64,000 nucleotides of DNA from NCBI RefSeq assembly GCF_001314995.1, contig NZ_CP012938.1:1612001-1676000 (forward strand), read 5' to 3'. This DNA comes from Bacteroides ovatus (GTDB lineage Bacteria > Bacteroidota > Bacteroidia > Bacteroidales > Bacteroidaceae). Positions 16,990 to 26,273 of the stretch are shown piece by piece. A model generated the notes under the pieces. That model was not told the DNA's origin and ran no database searches. It saw only the letters and a list, made by a program, of their open reading frames with translations. Both the position numbers and the translations under genes were made by a program. Numbering within the stretch: the stretch's first letter is position 1; every line of letters starts with the position of its first letter.

Positions 16990-18315
16990 TTATAACAGGT
17001 TGCTTGCCAGTTCACTCAATTCACTTCGTTCACCTTTCAGCAAATTGACGTGTGCAAAGATATTCTGGTCTTTCATACGATCAATCATATATACCAAGCC
17101 ATTGGACTGACTATCCAGATAAGGTTGGTCAATCTGCTGGATATCTCCCGTAAATACCATCTTCGTACCTTCGCCTGCACGGGTGATGATTGTCTTTATT
17201 TCATTCGGGGTCAGATTCTGCGCTTCGTCAATGATGCAATACATTTCGCTCAAACTACGACCACGGATAAATGCCAGAGCTTCAATCACCAGCTGCTCGC
17301 TTTTCTGCATATCTTCTATGCGCTTCACTTCGGTAGAGTTTGTAGCAAACTGACGTTTTATGACGTTCAGGTTATCAAACAACGGCTGCATATAAGGAGC
17401 TACTTTTTCCTGTGCGTCTCCCGGAAGGAAACCGATATCCTTATTGGAAAGCGCCACAACGGGACGTGCCAGCAAAATCTGTTTGTAATCCGTCAGCTTG
17501 CCCAAAGCAGCAGCCAAAGCCAGCAAAGTCTTACCTGTTCCCGCTTTTCCTGTCAGAGCCACCAGTTTGATGTTCGGGTCATTCAGAATCTCAAAAGCAA
17601 AACTCTGTTCCGCATTCCGTGGTTCGATTCCATAATTCTTACCCTTCATCACACGGATAATAGAATGGGTAAAAGGATTGTAGCGTGCCAATACACTATT
17701 CCGGTCACTCTTCAATACAAAACATTCATTGGGATGAATCAAATCCTTAAAGTCAAATTCACTCAAGTCAATGCCTTCCTTTGAAGAATAAATACGGTCG
17801 ATCAATGCCGGATCTACATTTTCAAAAATCTCATTAGATTTCTCGAACACATCTACATTTACCACCTTATCCGTAATATAATCTTCGCAAAGCAGACCGA
17901 TTGAACGGGCTTTCATGCGCAGATTCACATCTTTGGTCACTAAGATAGATTTCATTTTCGGATACTTGTCGGTCAAGTATTCGGTTGCCGCCAAAATCAA
18001 ATGGTCGGGTTTCTTTATAGGAAACGATTCCCACACTTTGGCAGCCGGCACATTGCTTGTCACGACAAACAGACGTCCCAATCCTTCGCCAAGCTTCACT
18101 CCGTCGGAGAAAAGCTCGTCGCTTGTCAGCACATCCAATTCGCGCACGAACTCACGAGCATTGAAATTTATCTGCTCGTTTCCTTTTTTGAACTTATCCA
18201 GTTCTTCGAGTACAACAAGAGGGAGGTAAATATCATTTTCCTGAAAATTCTTCAAGCAATTGTAGTCGTGAAGAATAACATTTGTGTCTAGCACAAAATT
18301 TTTCTTAGTTCCCAT
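16990..18315 (-). CDS. PIN-domain PhoH family ATPase
   Basis: A two-domain cytoplasmic protein of 441 residues, the PhoH2/YlaK type. The N-terminal PIN nuclease domain (about residues 1-150) starts KNFVLDTNVILHDYNCL with the first acidic residue. The C-terminal PhoH ATPase has Walker A ALTGKAGTGKTLLALAAALG near residues 253-272 and Walker B YCIIDEAQNLTPNEIKTI. Characterised relatives unwind and cleave RNA. The name comes from phosphate-starvation control in E. coli, but nothing in the upstream region here suggests a Pho site. Confidence 0.92.
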   Translation of the reverse strand: MGTKKNFVLDTNVILHDYNCLKNFQENDIYLPLVVLEELDKFKKGNEQINFNAREFVRELDVLTSDELFSDGVKLGEGLGRLFVVTSNVPAAKVWESFPIKKPDHLILAATEYLTDKYPKMKSILVTKDVNLRMKARSIGLLCEDYITDKVVNVDVFEKSNEIFENVDPALIDRIYSSKEGIDLSEFDFKDLIHPNECFVLKSDRNSVLARYNPFTHSIIRVMKGKNYGIEPRNAEQSFAFEILNDPNIKLVALTGKAGTGKTLLALAAALGKLTDYKQILLARPVVALSNKDIGFLPGDAQEKVAPYMQPLFDNLNVIKRQFATNSTEVKRIEDMQKSEQLVIEALAFIRGRSLSEMYCIIDEAQNLTPNEIKTIITRAGEGTKMVFTGDIQQIDQPYLDSQSNGLVYMIDRMKDQNIFAHVNLLKGERSELSELASNLL

Positions 18316-18408
18316 GATTTCTTAGATTTAAATGTTGATATTTGCAATCTCATTCGCCAATCCCCCATTTATAGTCAGATTGACGGTTCTAAAGATAAAC
18401 AAATTAGT

Positions 18409-18426
18409 GGGCAATAAAGATTGCCC
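18409..18426 (+). promoter_or_regulatory. Small perfect hairpin upstream of folC
   Basis: GGGCAAT-aaag-ATTGCCC forms a 7-bp perfect stem 20 bases before the folC start. It may be an operator or a leader hairpin. Confidence 0.4.
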
Positions 18427-18446
18427 GACGTTAAATATTATAAAAC

Positions 18447-19937
18447 ATGGACTATCAGAACACTTTAAAGTACTTATATGAGAGTGCGCCAATGTTTCAA
18501 CAAATAGGAGGCAAAGCATATAAGCCGGGTTTAGAGACCACACACAAATTGGACGAACATTTTGGGCATCCTCATCAACAATTCAAGACGATACATATCG
18601 CCGGAACCAATGGAAAAGGATCCTGTTCACATACCATCGCAGCCGTATTGCAGTGCGCCGGTTACCGGGTAGGACTATTCACCTCCCCTCATTTAATCGA
18701 CTTCCGCGAACGTATCCGTATCAACGGTGAGATGATACCGGAAGAGTATGTAGTCAATTTCGTAGAAGAGCATCGCTCTTTCTTCGAGCCGCTGCACCCT
18801 TCATTCTTCGAACTGACCACCGCTATGGCATTCCGTTATTTTGCCGACCAGAAAGTAGATGTAGCAGTTATCGAAGTAGGCATGGGCGGAAGATTGGACT
18901 GTACGAATATCATCCATCCGGATTTGTGTGTTATCACCAACATAGGCCTCGACCACACCCAATATCTGGGTGACACGCTGACGAAGATTGCCAAAGAGAA
19001 AGCCGGAATTATCAAAGAAGGAGTTCCGGTCGTTATCGGCAGAGCCCAAGGGGCAGTGAAACGTGTATTTACCATGAAAGCTAAAGAAAAGAATGCGCCT
19101 ATCGAATATGCCCGTGAAAATGCCCGGTACTGGGACATGGAAATAGTTCCTTATTCGAAATTGCAAGAAATAAGACCGATGATGGACAACACAATTCAGA
19201 GCATGCACGAAATGATCGAAGCAATGGACGAACAATCAGAAGAAGAGGCAAACCAGATGCGGCAAGCATTACTCATGTTAGACCTGTCAGACAGTCTACG
19301 TACGCTAGACCAGATACTCGACAAAAGAAAAGATGCTATCAAAATCCACAATGAGATGTTTCCTTTCGGACTTTTCACAGAGTTGAGCGGAGCTTACCAA
19401 TTCGAAAATATGTTTACCATCCTAAAAGCCCTTGCGACACTGACCCGTCTGAACTACAACATCAGATCCCAGGACTATCGCGCAGGTCTTGCAAACGTAT
19501 GTCAGTTCACCGGTCTGATGGGGCGTTGGCAGAAAGTACACAGCTATCCGGATATTATCTGTGACACGGGACATAATGTTGATGGAATCGAATATATCCA
19601 TGTACAGCTCAATGCCATTCACAAAACCTTCGATCAGGAGATCCATATTGTATTCGGCATGGTCAATGACAAAGACATCCGGGGGGTTCTGCGAGCATTG
19701 CCGAAATATGCCACCTATTATTTTACCAAAGCAAGCGTTAAACGCGCGCTTCCGGAAAATGAACTACTGGCATTGGCAGAAGAAGCCGGATTGAAAGGTA
19801 CCACCTACCCCACTGTTGTAGAAGCTGTACAGGCGGCAAAAAAGAACTGCCCCCCCAAAGATCTGATCTTTGTAGGAGGCAGCAGTTTCATTGTCGCAGA
19901 TTTGTTAGCGAACCGCGATACACTCAATCTCTACTAA
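18447..19937 (+). CDS. folC: Bifunctional folylpolyglutamate/dihydrofolate synthase
   Basis: Adds L-glutamate to dihydropteroate and to folates with ATP in the cytoplasm. The Mur-ligase P-loop is HIAGTNGKGSCSHTIAAVLQ (about residues 50-69); MGGRLDCTNII and ITNIGLDHTQYLG are further conserved sites, and the C-terminal domain contains WQKVHSYPDIICDTGHNVDG. At 496 residues it is about 60 longer than usual: an extra acidic helical stretch lies near residues 235-310. Its last 33 bases overlap the convergent ridA gene. Confidence 0.95.
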   Translation: MDYQNTLKYLYESAPMFQQIGGKAYKPGLETTHKLDEHFGHPHQQFKTIHIAGTNGKGSCSHTIAAVLQCAGYRVGLFTSPHLIDFRERIRINGEMIPEEYVVNFVEEHRSFFEPLHPSFFELTTAMAFRYFADQKVDVAVIEVGMGGRLDCTNIIHPDLCVITNIGLDHTQYLGDTLTKIAKEKAGIIKEGVPVVIGRAQGAVKRVFTMKAKEKNAPIEYARENARYWDMEIVPYSKLQEIRPMMDNTIQSMHEMIEAMDEQSEEEANQMRQALLMLDLSDSLRTLDQILDKRKDAIKIHNEMFPFGLFTELSGAYQFENMFTILKALATLTRLNYNIRSQDYRAGLANVCQFTGLMGRWQKVHSYPDIICDTGHNVDGIEYIHVQLNAIHKTFDQEIHIVFGMVNDKDIRGVLRALPKYATYYFTKASVKRALPENELLALAEEAGLKGTTYPTVVEAVQAAKKNCPPKDLIFVGGSSFIVADLLANRDTLNLY

Positions 19938-20279
19938 CGCATCCTTTGGCAGAGCTTTTACGGCAACCGCCGAACGTGCCGGAAAGGCTCCGTCAAAATA
20001 CGTGGCATACACACCGTTCATCCCTGCAAACAGGGACATATCCTGAAGAAAGACAGTGGTTTTGGCAATGTTTCCCATTGTCAATCCTGCTTCTTCAAGA
20101 ATGTGTTTGATATTCTCCAACGACTGGCGAGCCTGTCCTTCTATCCCTTCAGCCATCTGTCCCGTAGCGGCATCAATAGGCAACTGACCGGACACAAATA
20201 CCATACCATTGGCTTCTATCGCCTGACTATAAGGGCCGATAGCCCCCGGAGCTTTCTCACTGCAAATTACTTTTTTCAT
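19905..20279 (-). CDS. RidA family enamine/imine deaminase
   Basis: A 124-residue trimeric protein of the RidA/YjgF family that hydrolyses reactive 2-aminoacrylate-type intermediates. Family motifs: APGAIGPYSQAIEANG near the start, FVSGQLPID, and the C-terminal ALPKDALVEIECIAVR with the catalytic Arg near GAFPARSAVAV. I chose the Met at 20279 over 20312 because a TATCTTTG promoter element lies at 20310-20317, so the longer frame would start inside its own promoter. The 3' end overlaps folC by 33 bases on the opposite strand. Confidence 0.93.
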   Translation of the reverse strand: MKKVICSEKAPGAIGPYSQAIEANGMVFVSGQLPIDAATGQMAEGIEGQARQSLENIKHILEEAGLTMGNIAKTTVFLQDMSLFAGMNGVYATYFDGAFPARSAVAVKALPKDALVEIECIAVR

Positions 20280-20309
20280 ATATATTTCTTTTTTCTGTTT
20301 ACCGAATTT

Positions 20310-20317
20310 CAAAGATA
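20310..20317 (-). promoter_or_regulatory. -7 element of ridA
   Basis: On the minus strand this reads TATCTTTG, an exact TAnnTTTG match about 30 bases before the chosen ridA start at 20279. Confidence 0.6.
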
Positions 20318-20374
20318 AAAATAAATTTCGAGTAAGATTGACAAATCTGTTTCTTTTTATTATCTTAGCAGCTG

Positions 20375-21991
20375 ATGAGCAAGCATAATTACGACATATT
20401 CATAAGTTACCGTAAAAGATGTTCGGGCGACAAGCCTGAAATGCTACAACTGATGCTGGAAGAATCCGGATTCCGCAAAAGGGTGAGCTTTGATAAAGAC
20501 AATTTAAACGGTCGGTTTGATGTTGAGTTGATTCGCCGTATTGATGAGTGCAAAGACTTCATTATGTTTATGGTGCCGGAGACGTTTACAACGATCCGCC
20601 CGCTCAATGAAGAAGCGGTCGAGACAGGCGAAAAAGCAACATGGGACATGGAAGAAGTGGCTTTCTACGAACGGATGGCATCCTTGACCTATGAAGAGTT
20701 TGAAACGGAAATTAAGCAGATCAGCCATACCGGAGAAATCGATTTTGTCCGGATAGAATTAGGCCGTGCGTTACACCACCGGAGTAGAAACCCCAAACAG
20801 ATAAATATCATTCCGATTGCTCCGCAGGAAAGTGAAAGCTATGATTTCGCCACCCTGCAACTACCACCGGACATTAGCGGATTAAAAGATTTTCAAGCTG
20901 TATTTTACAGCAACTCACGAGTAGCCCGATTCAAAGATATAAAGGGTGACCTCCTGAAACAAATGTTATCAAAACCTTCTTATGTATCTGCCAAATGGCT
21001 TGTGATGACTTTCATTGCTCTATCATTAATAGTAGCAGGAAGCAAAACTTATACTTCCATCCAAAGAACGGCAGAACAAAAACTGGAATTCAAGGATTGC
21101 CGCACTTATGACGATTATAGTAGTTTCATAAAGAAACACCCGGACAGTTCTTTGAAATCTACATGCGACTCCATCCTGCATGAATTCAATGCACTCCGGA
21201 ATGACGGACGCGCTTCCGTAAACAACACCGGAAACAGGGATATAAAAGACAGAGAGAAAGAATGGGTAGACGTAAAATGGAATCCCACAATCACACTGCC
21301 CCAGCTCCGCTCCCTGGTGGACATGATGAATAATATGCTGCTGATTCCGGCCAAAAACAAAGAATTCATCATGGGGAAAACTATGGGAAAAGGATATGAC
21401 TCACCGCAGCACACCGTTGTATTAAGTTCCGATTATTATATGTGTAAATACGAAGTAACACGTTCGTTGTGGTATGCCATTATGAATGACTCCATTGTTA
21501 CGGAAGAAGGCATGCTGCCTATGACACATATAACGTGGAATGATGCAGAGGCCTTCACCAAGAAACTGAACAAGCTCACCGGTTTACCTTTTTCCCTCCC
21601 TACGGAGGCGCAATGGGAGTATGCAGCCGCCGGAGGCGAAAGCTATCCTTATGCCGGTTCAGACAACATTCGTGATGTAGCTTACTATGCCTCCAATGCT
21701 AATGAACACCTGCATCCCGTTGGCGAGAAACGCGAAAACGGATTCGATTTATACGACATGTCAGGCAACGCCGCCGAATGGTGTACAGACTGGATGAGCC
21801 GGTATGAAAATACACGGGTCACAGATCCCCAAGGTCCGGCAGAGAATCCCGGACACCATAAAAAGATAGTGAGAGGAGGCAGCTACCTGGCCAACGAACG
21901 TGATATGGACATTCGCCATCGTAGCGTACAGACTTACGATACATCAGAACCACATATCGGATTTCGTGTGGTACTTAATCCTATTCAATAA
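20375..21991 (+). CDS. Membrane-anchored TIR protein with FGE-sulfatase-like domain
   Basis: A 538-residue signalling or conflict protein. Residues about 4-190 form a TIR domain (NYDIFISYRK; acidic DDEL-like position in FVRIELGRALHH, Glu128), which in many bacteria consumes NAD+. One membrane helix lies at about 207-225, so the TIR part should face the cytoplasm and the rest the periplasm. Residues about 325-538 form a formylglycine-generating-enzyme-like domain (LPTEAQWEYAAAGG, SGNAAEWCTDW, RGGSYLANERD, HIGFRVVL). The usual two active-site Cys near the RGGS motif are absent, so it is probably a binding module. First of three + genes, with 21 bases to the next; a near-consensus TATCTTAG at 20361-20368 would start transcription almost at the ATG. 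Confidence 0.88.
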   Translation: MSKHNYDIFISYRKRCSGDKPEMLQLMLEESGFRKRVSFDKDNLNGRFDVELIRRIDECKDFIMFMVPETFTTIRPLNEEAVETGEKATWDMEEVAFYERMASLTYEEFETEIKQISHTGEIDFVRIELGRALHHRSRNPKQINIIPIAPQESESYDFATLQLPPDISGLKDFQAVFYSNSRVARFKDIKGDLLKQMLSKPSYVSAKWLVMTFIALSLIVAGSKTYTSIQRTAEQKLEFKDCRTYDDYSSFIKKHPDSSLKSTCDSILHEFNALRNDGRASVNNTGNRDIKDREKEWVDVKWNPTITLPQLRSLVDMMNNMLLIPAKNKEFIMGKTMGKGYDSPQHTVVLSSDYYMCKYEVTRSLWYAIMNDSIVTEEGMLPMTHITWNDAEAFTKKLNKLTGLPFSLPTEAQWEYAAAGGESYPYAGSDNIRDVAYYASNANEHLHPVGEKRENGFDLYDMSGNAAEWCTDWMSRYENTRVTDPQGPAENPGHHKKIVRGGSYLANERDMDIRHRSVQTYDTSEPHIGFRVVLNPIQ

Positions 21992-22012
21992 CACTATGAA
22001 TGCAGAATAAAA

Positions 22013-22681
22013 ATGAGCAGGAAAACTATTTTCAGAGTATTCATCCTCCTGTTTTTTTCCATCGGAGGGCAAATGAGTGCCAATGCACAGACAACGACAC
22101 CCTTTGAAACGGTGTTCGACGCCTGTAAGAAAGCATGTGAAGCATTGGACGGCGGATTTGCCAGTGGCGAACAACTGCTGGCAGTAAGCAAAACGCTGCG
22201 TGATGCAGCCCCTATCCCATTAACCGTCAAACAAACCCAGGGCGATGTTTTGAGCCTGAAAGGACATCTGGTATTTGACTACGAATTCATTCAAGCCTGC
22301 GTTGATAATGAAACAATCTATGAAATTGCGGACAAGTATGCAGCAGAAGCGAGGATGAGAGGTGATAAGGACTCCACCAACAAAGTAAGATTAGATACCA
22401 AAATGGTGGCTGCCGGTCAGACCTGTACTTTCGAGATTCCGAGCTGTTCGGGAACCTCGCAGATAGGCTGTGTGGCAGAGGTGAATCGCTCTTTCAGTTG
22501 GAAAATAAAGACAATCGGTTATCAATCGAAAAGTGAACGGGAATACAAATGTAATGACAGTGTCCGGAAAGGTCTTCCTTTCCGTAAAGAAAAGGTTAGC
22601 TCGGACGAACGGTATAAAATCATCGTCTCGATCACCAATAAAAGCAAGAGAGACGGGAGCTTTGCCTTGATCTTATTTTAA
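22013..22681 (+). CDS. Secreted Cys-containing protein of unknown function
   Basis: I do not recognise the family. The 222-residue protein has a clear signal peptide (SRKTIFRVFILLFFSIGGQM, cleavage probably after SANA near residue 25). It has at least seven Cys in the mature part, in CKKACEAL, QACVDNE, TCTFEIPSCSGTSQIGC and YKCNDS. These could form disulfides outside the cytoplasm (inference). It lies 21 bases after the TIR-FGE gene and 20 before the CHAT gene, so the three are probably one operon and work in the same compartment as the FGE-like domain. Confidence 0.7.
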   Translation: MSRKTIFRVFILLFFSIGGQMSANAQTTTPFETVFDACKKACEALDGGFASGEQLLAVSKTLRDAAPIPLTVKQTQGDVLSLKGHLVFDYEFIQACVDNETIYEIADKYAAEARMRGDKDSTNKVRLDTKMVAAGQTCTFEIPSCSGTSQIGCVAEVNRSFSWKIKTIGYQSKSEREYKCNDSVRKGLPFRKEKVSSDERYKIIVSITNKSKRDGSFALILF

Positions 22682-22701
22682 TCCACTAAAATCTCTATTA
22701 T

Positions 22702-25700
22702 ATGCGACAATTCATTCTATCTCTATTAGCCTGTCTATGTCTGACAGCCTACTCACAGACTACAAGCCAAGCCGACCTACTGGTTGAAGAAGCTCAAAAA
22801 CTAGAAAGTAAACAAGATTACCCAACTGCCATTACCAAACTGAAACAAGCGGACGAATTATATGTCAAAACGGGAAAGACACAGAGTGCGGAACGCGCTA
22901 CCTGCCTGCACATTCTCGGCCGTTGTTATCTGAATCTGGAACGTCCCGAAGGACTAACCTATACACAAATGGCAGCAGATATGCGCAAGACCATACTGGG
23001 CGAAACAAATATCAAATACATTTCCTCCCTGAACAACACAGGACTCTACTACCTGACTGTTGCAAAAGACTATCCTAAAGCAGCAGAAATTCATGGCAAG
23101 ACATGGGAACTGTGCAGTCGCATTCAGCCCCGTCCTGAACAGGCATTCATGTTTCATATCAATCTCGCCCGCTGCTACATAGCTTTAGGAGAAATGGACA
23201 AAGCAAGTGCCATCGTAGAAGAGGAAATAGCCATCAGTAAAAAGATGTATGGCGAAAAGTCCCTTTCAGTTGCCCGTCAACTCCAGCAGATAGGTTCGTT
23301 GTACTACCTGTCGGGACGTAAAGATGTAGGAGTCACTTATTATGAGCAGGCCTTCAACATCTTTCCTGACGATTCAAAAGAATACGAGCAACTTCTCGAT
23401 TGGATATCATCCATCTACGTGGAACTGAACAATCAGCCGAAAGTATTAGAATACATGAAATTGGTAGAAGCTCACAATAAAAAAGAATTGGAAAAGCCTT
23501 GCGACGAACCTGATTGCCTGACCGAGCGTGCCCAGTATTTTGCCAGCATAGGTAACAATGATAAGGCAAGGGCACATTTTCTGGATGCTTTAAAGAAATG
23601 CGATGTGAATACTGATAAGGAGATTGTTTTTAAAGTACGCCACAACTATGCGCAATTTCTTTCCGGAATACAAGATCACGCATCTGCCGGCGAATACTAC
23701 GAACTGGCAGCAGACATCCTTCGCAACAATCCTGCCGAACAGGCTAAATTTGCATTGGAATCTTATCTGGGCGGACTCAATTATAGCATTGCCGCCAAGT
23801 ATGAGGCCTCCAATCGTATGCTCAACCAGGCACTGTCGGTTTATGCACAGATGTTGCCGGACAGACTGGACAAATATGTAGACGCCTCCGTTGCATTGTG
23901 CCGTAACTACGGATTCACCAAGGAGTACGGAAAAGCCCTCGAAATACTCACAAAAGCCGAAAAACTGCTTCCGACGGGTGATAAGTCAGATAAGATGGGG
24001 GAAATTCTGCGTTCCAGAGGCAGTATCTTATACCGACAAAAACAATATGCAGAAGCAGCAGCAAACTACCAACAGGCTGCAGACATTTACAAAATTCTTC
24101 CCGGCAGTGATGTAAAATATCAGGATGCACTTAGCAGTCTGAATCGTTGCCACACCATGATGGGCAATGAGACAGCAGCCAGGCAGACAGAACAGGATGC
24201 CGAACGTCAACGAATGGCGGTTTTAAACAGGCTATTGAAAGAGAATCTTGAACAATTGGACGCTTATCGCCTGCAATGGGGAGAAGACGGTTTGATGTAT
24301 GTCTCCGCATTAGGGACTATCGCTGACATCTACTATACCCAAGGACAGACCGACAAGGCATTAGCCTATATGGAACCTTTCCTCTCCAGCGAAACAACCG
24401 CGCTGCGTAATCTTTTCCGTCTCTCGAAAGCCGATGAACGCCTGGCATTCTGGAAGGATATCCGTTCCTCACTGGACAGTATTCCCCTCCGTGCAGCCAA
24501 TATCGCCGCAACAGGTACACCTGAACAAAAACAACGTTTTGCCCGGTTAGGTTACGATGCATTATTGTTTTCAAAAGGTATTATGCTCAATTCGTCTATT
24601 GAACTGGAGTCTCTGATCCGCGCTTCGGGAGATAAATCCCTGCTCGACCAATACAACAAGGCTACCCTTATGGCGGAACAAATTTTATCCATGCAAAGTG
24701 AACTCCCGAATGCAACCAATCAGACGGAAGCACGGAAAAATATCATCCGCCAGAAAGAGGAGTATGAACAGCTGCAACTGGACTTGATGCGAAAATCTAC
24801 TGATTTCGGCGACTATACCCGTTATCTTTCCGTCAAATGGCAAGACGTACAAAAGCATCTGCATGGAAACTCCATCGCCATAGAATTTGCTCTCATAGAC
24901 GATGAATTACTAGCTCCGGACAAACACCTGACCGCTTTCGTACTTCGTCCGGGTGACGTGTCTCCCACCGCAATCAAGTTAATGAGTCAGAAATTGCTAT
25001 CGAAAGAGATACAATCGCCTACTGCTTTCACCACAACCGAAAACAGGGCACATTTCTGGAAAGCGCTGGATGAATATATCAGCAAAGCGGACACTATTTA
25101 TTTTTCACCAGACGGGATACTTCATCAGTTACCTGTAGAATATCTTCCGTATGGAGCGGGTAACCTGCCGTTAGCATTCCAGAAAGCCGTCTATCGTTTA
25201 TCGTCAACAAAAGAAATCGCACTCGACAAAGCTTCACTGAACTACTCATCAGCCGCACTTTTCGGAGGATTAGACTACGAAATGGCTTCAACCAAAGTTC
25301 GCAATATTGTTTCTACAGATCATAACTCCGGGAAATTCCGTAACGGACAGAATGGGTATCATGAGTTACCATATACGCTCAATGAAGTAAATAACGTAAA
25401 TTCCCTATTGAAAGAAAAGAAGATTAAAACCAATCTATTCGTAGGTGAAAACGGAACGGAAAAGCAGTTCCGGGCACTCGACGGCAAAGCTGTTTCGTTG
25501 ATTCACATAGCTACTCACGGAGACTATAAAGAATTGAAGCAACGTGAAGCCGATGATGCGATGAAGCATTGCTTCCTGATTATGTCCGGCGCCAATGCCA
25601 CGGAAGAGAATAATGACGGACTGCTCCGTGCAGATGAAATCAGTACACTAAACCTCCGCGGTTGTCGTATGGTTGTTCTTTCTGCCTGCAACACCGGTCA

Positions 25701-25983
25701 AGGTACTCTTGGTGCGGATGGTCTTTTCGGTCTTCAACGAGGCTTTAAGAATGCAGGAGTACAAACCATCCTCATGACACTTTCAGCTGTTGACGACCAG
25801 GCCTCCATGCTTCTCATGACTAAATTCTATGAGAACATCATTTCAGGGTTATCCGAACGACAGGCTCTTATAAAAGCGCAACAGTACCTTCGTGAGAACG
25901 GATATGCAGACAGTAAATATTGGGCACCATTTATCTTGTTGGATGCAGGCAGATCGCCTATTCCTCATCCTTCGAAATCTTGA
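22702..25983 (+). CDS. Secreted TPR-CHAT cysteine protease
   Basis: A 1,093-residue protein with a signal peptide (MRQFILSLLACLCLTAYS), about 15 tetratricopeptide-like repeats (residues about 25-600), a helical linker, and a C-terminal CHAT domain of the caspase/separase fold (about 780-1085). The catalytic pair is visible as HIATHG (His939) and LSACNTGQG (Cys996). CHAT proteases in bacteria include effectors switched on by partner proteins or nucleic acids. Here the signal peptide points to the periplasm or surface, like the FGE-like domain of the first gene. The stop overlaps the convergent RyR gene by 26 bases. Confidence 0.9.
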   Translation: MRQFILSLLACLCLTAYSQTTSQADLLVEEAQKLESKQDYPTAITKLKQADELYVKTGKTQSAERATCLHILGRCYLNLERPEGLTYTQMAADMRKTILGETNIKYISSLNNTGLYYLTVAKDYPKAAEIHGKTWELCSRIQPRPEQAFMFHINLARCYIALGEMDKASAIVEEEIAISKKMYGEKSLSVARQLQQIGSLYYLSGRKDVGVTYYEQAFNIFPDDSKEYEQLLDWISSIYVELNNQPKVLEYMKLVEAHNKKELEKPCDEPDCLTERAQYFASIGNNDKARAHFLDALKKCDVNTDKEIVFKVRHNYAQFLSGIQDHASAGEYYELAADILRNNPAEQAKFALESYLGGLNYSIAAKYEASNRMLNQALSVYAQMLPDRLDKYVDASVALCRNYGFTKEYGKALEILTKAEKLLPTGDKSDKMGEILRSRGSILYRQKQYAEAAANYQQAADIYKILPGSDVKYQDALSSLNRCHTMMGNETAARQTEQDAERQRMAVLNRLLKENLEQLDAYRLQWGEDGLMYVSALGTIADIYYTQGQTDKALAYMEPFLSSETTALRNLFRLSKADERLAFWKDIRSSLDSIPLRAANIAATGTPEQKQRFARLGYDALLFSKGIMLNSSIELESLIRASGDKSLLDQYNKATLMAEQILSMQSELPNATNQTEARKNIIRQKEEYEQLQLDLMRKSTDFGDYTRYLSVKWQDVQKHLHGNSIAIEFALIDDELLAPDKHLTAFVLRPGDVSPTAIKLMSQKLLSKEIQSPTAFTTTENRAHFWKALDEYISKADTIYFSPDGILHQLPVEYLPYGAGNLPLAFQKAVYRLSSTKEIALDKASLNYSSAALFGGLDYEMASTKVRNIVSTDHNSGKFRNGQNGYHELPYTLNEVNNVNSLLKEKKIKTNLFVGENGTEKQFRALDGKAVSLIHIATHGDYKELKQREADDAMKHCFLIMSGANATEENNDGLLRADEISTLNLRGCRMVVLSACNTGQGTLGADGLFGLQRGFKNAGVQTILMTLSAVDDQASMLLMTKFYENIISGLSERQALIKAQQYLRENGYADSKYWAPFILLDAGRSPIPHPSKS

Positions 25984-26263
25984 ACCCTAGTTTCATAATC
26001 AGTTTCAAGGTTTCCACCGAAGAATTTCTGTCGTACACCTTTTCTTCTTCAGGCAATTCTTCATACGGGACCAGGCACGGATGCTGCTTCAACACATCAT
26101 CCCGCTTTTTTCCATACGTCCAACCTTGTTCTATTCTGGTTTTCGACCAGACTTCATGAACATTCTTAGCCATCTCTTCTACCAAATATTCCAACTCCTT
26201 CGGGAGTTGGATATGTCCTGTATCCACCGGATTGGGAATATACTCTTTCATTTTATGATTCAT
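25958..26263 (-). CDS. Stand-alone RyR-repeat domain protein
   Basis: A 101-residue protein consisting of one ryanodine-receptor-type RyR repeat: LVEEMAKNVHEVWSKTRIEQ, GWTYGKKRDD, HPCLVPYEELPEEEKVYDR and SSVETLKLIMKLGF match the family pattern. RyR repeats in animals sit in the calcium-release channel; bacterial single-domain versions have no established ligand. From memory, one from B. thetaiotaomicron has a crystal structure. The start is at 26263 or the Met at 26251. It lies 10 bases after the next RyR gene on the same strand and overlaps the CHAT gene's end by 26 bases. Confidence 0.9.
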   Translation of the reverse strand: MNHKMKEYIPNPVDTGHIQLPKELEYLVEEMAKNVHEVWSKTRIEQGWTYGKKRDDVLKQHPCLVPYEELPEEEKVYDRNSSVETLKLIMKLGFKISKDEE

Positions 26264-26273
26264 TATTTATATA

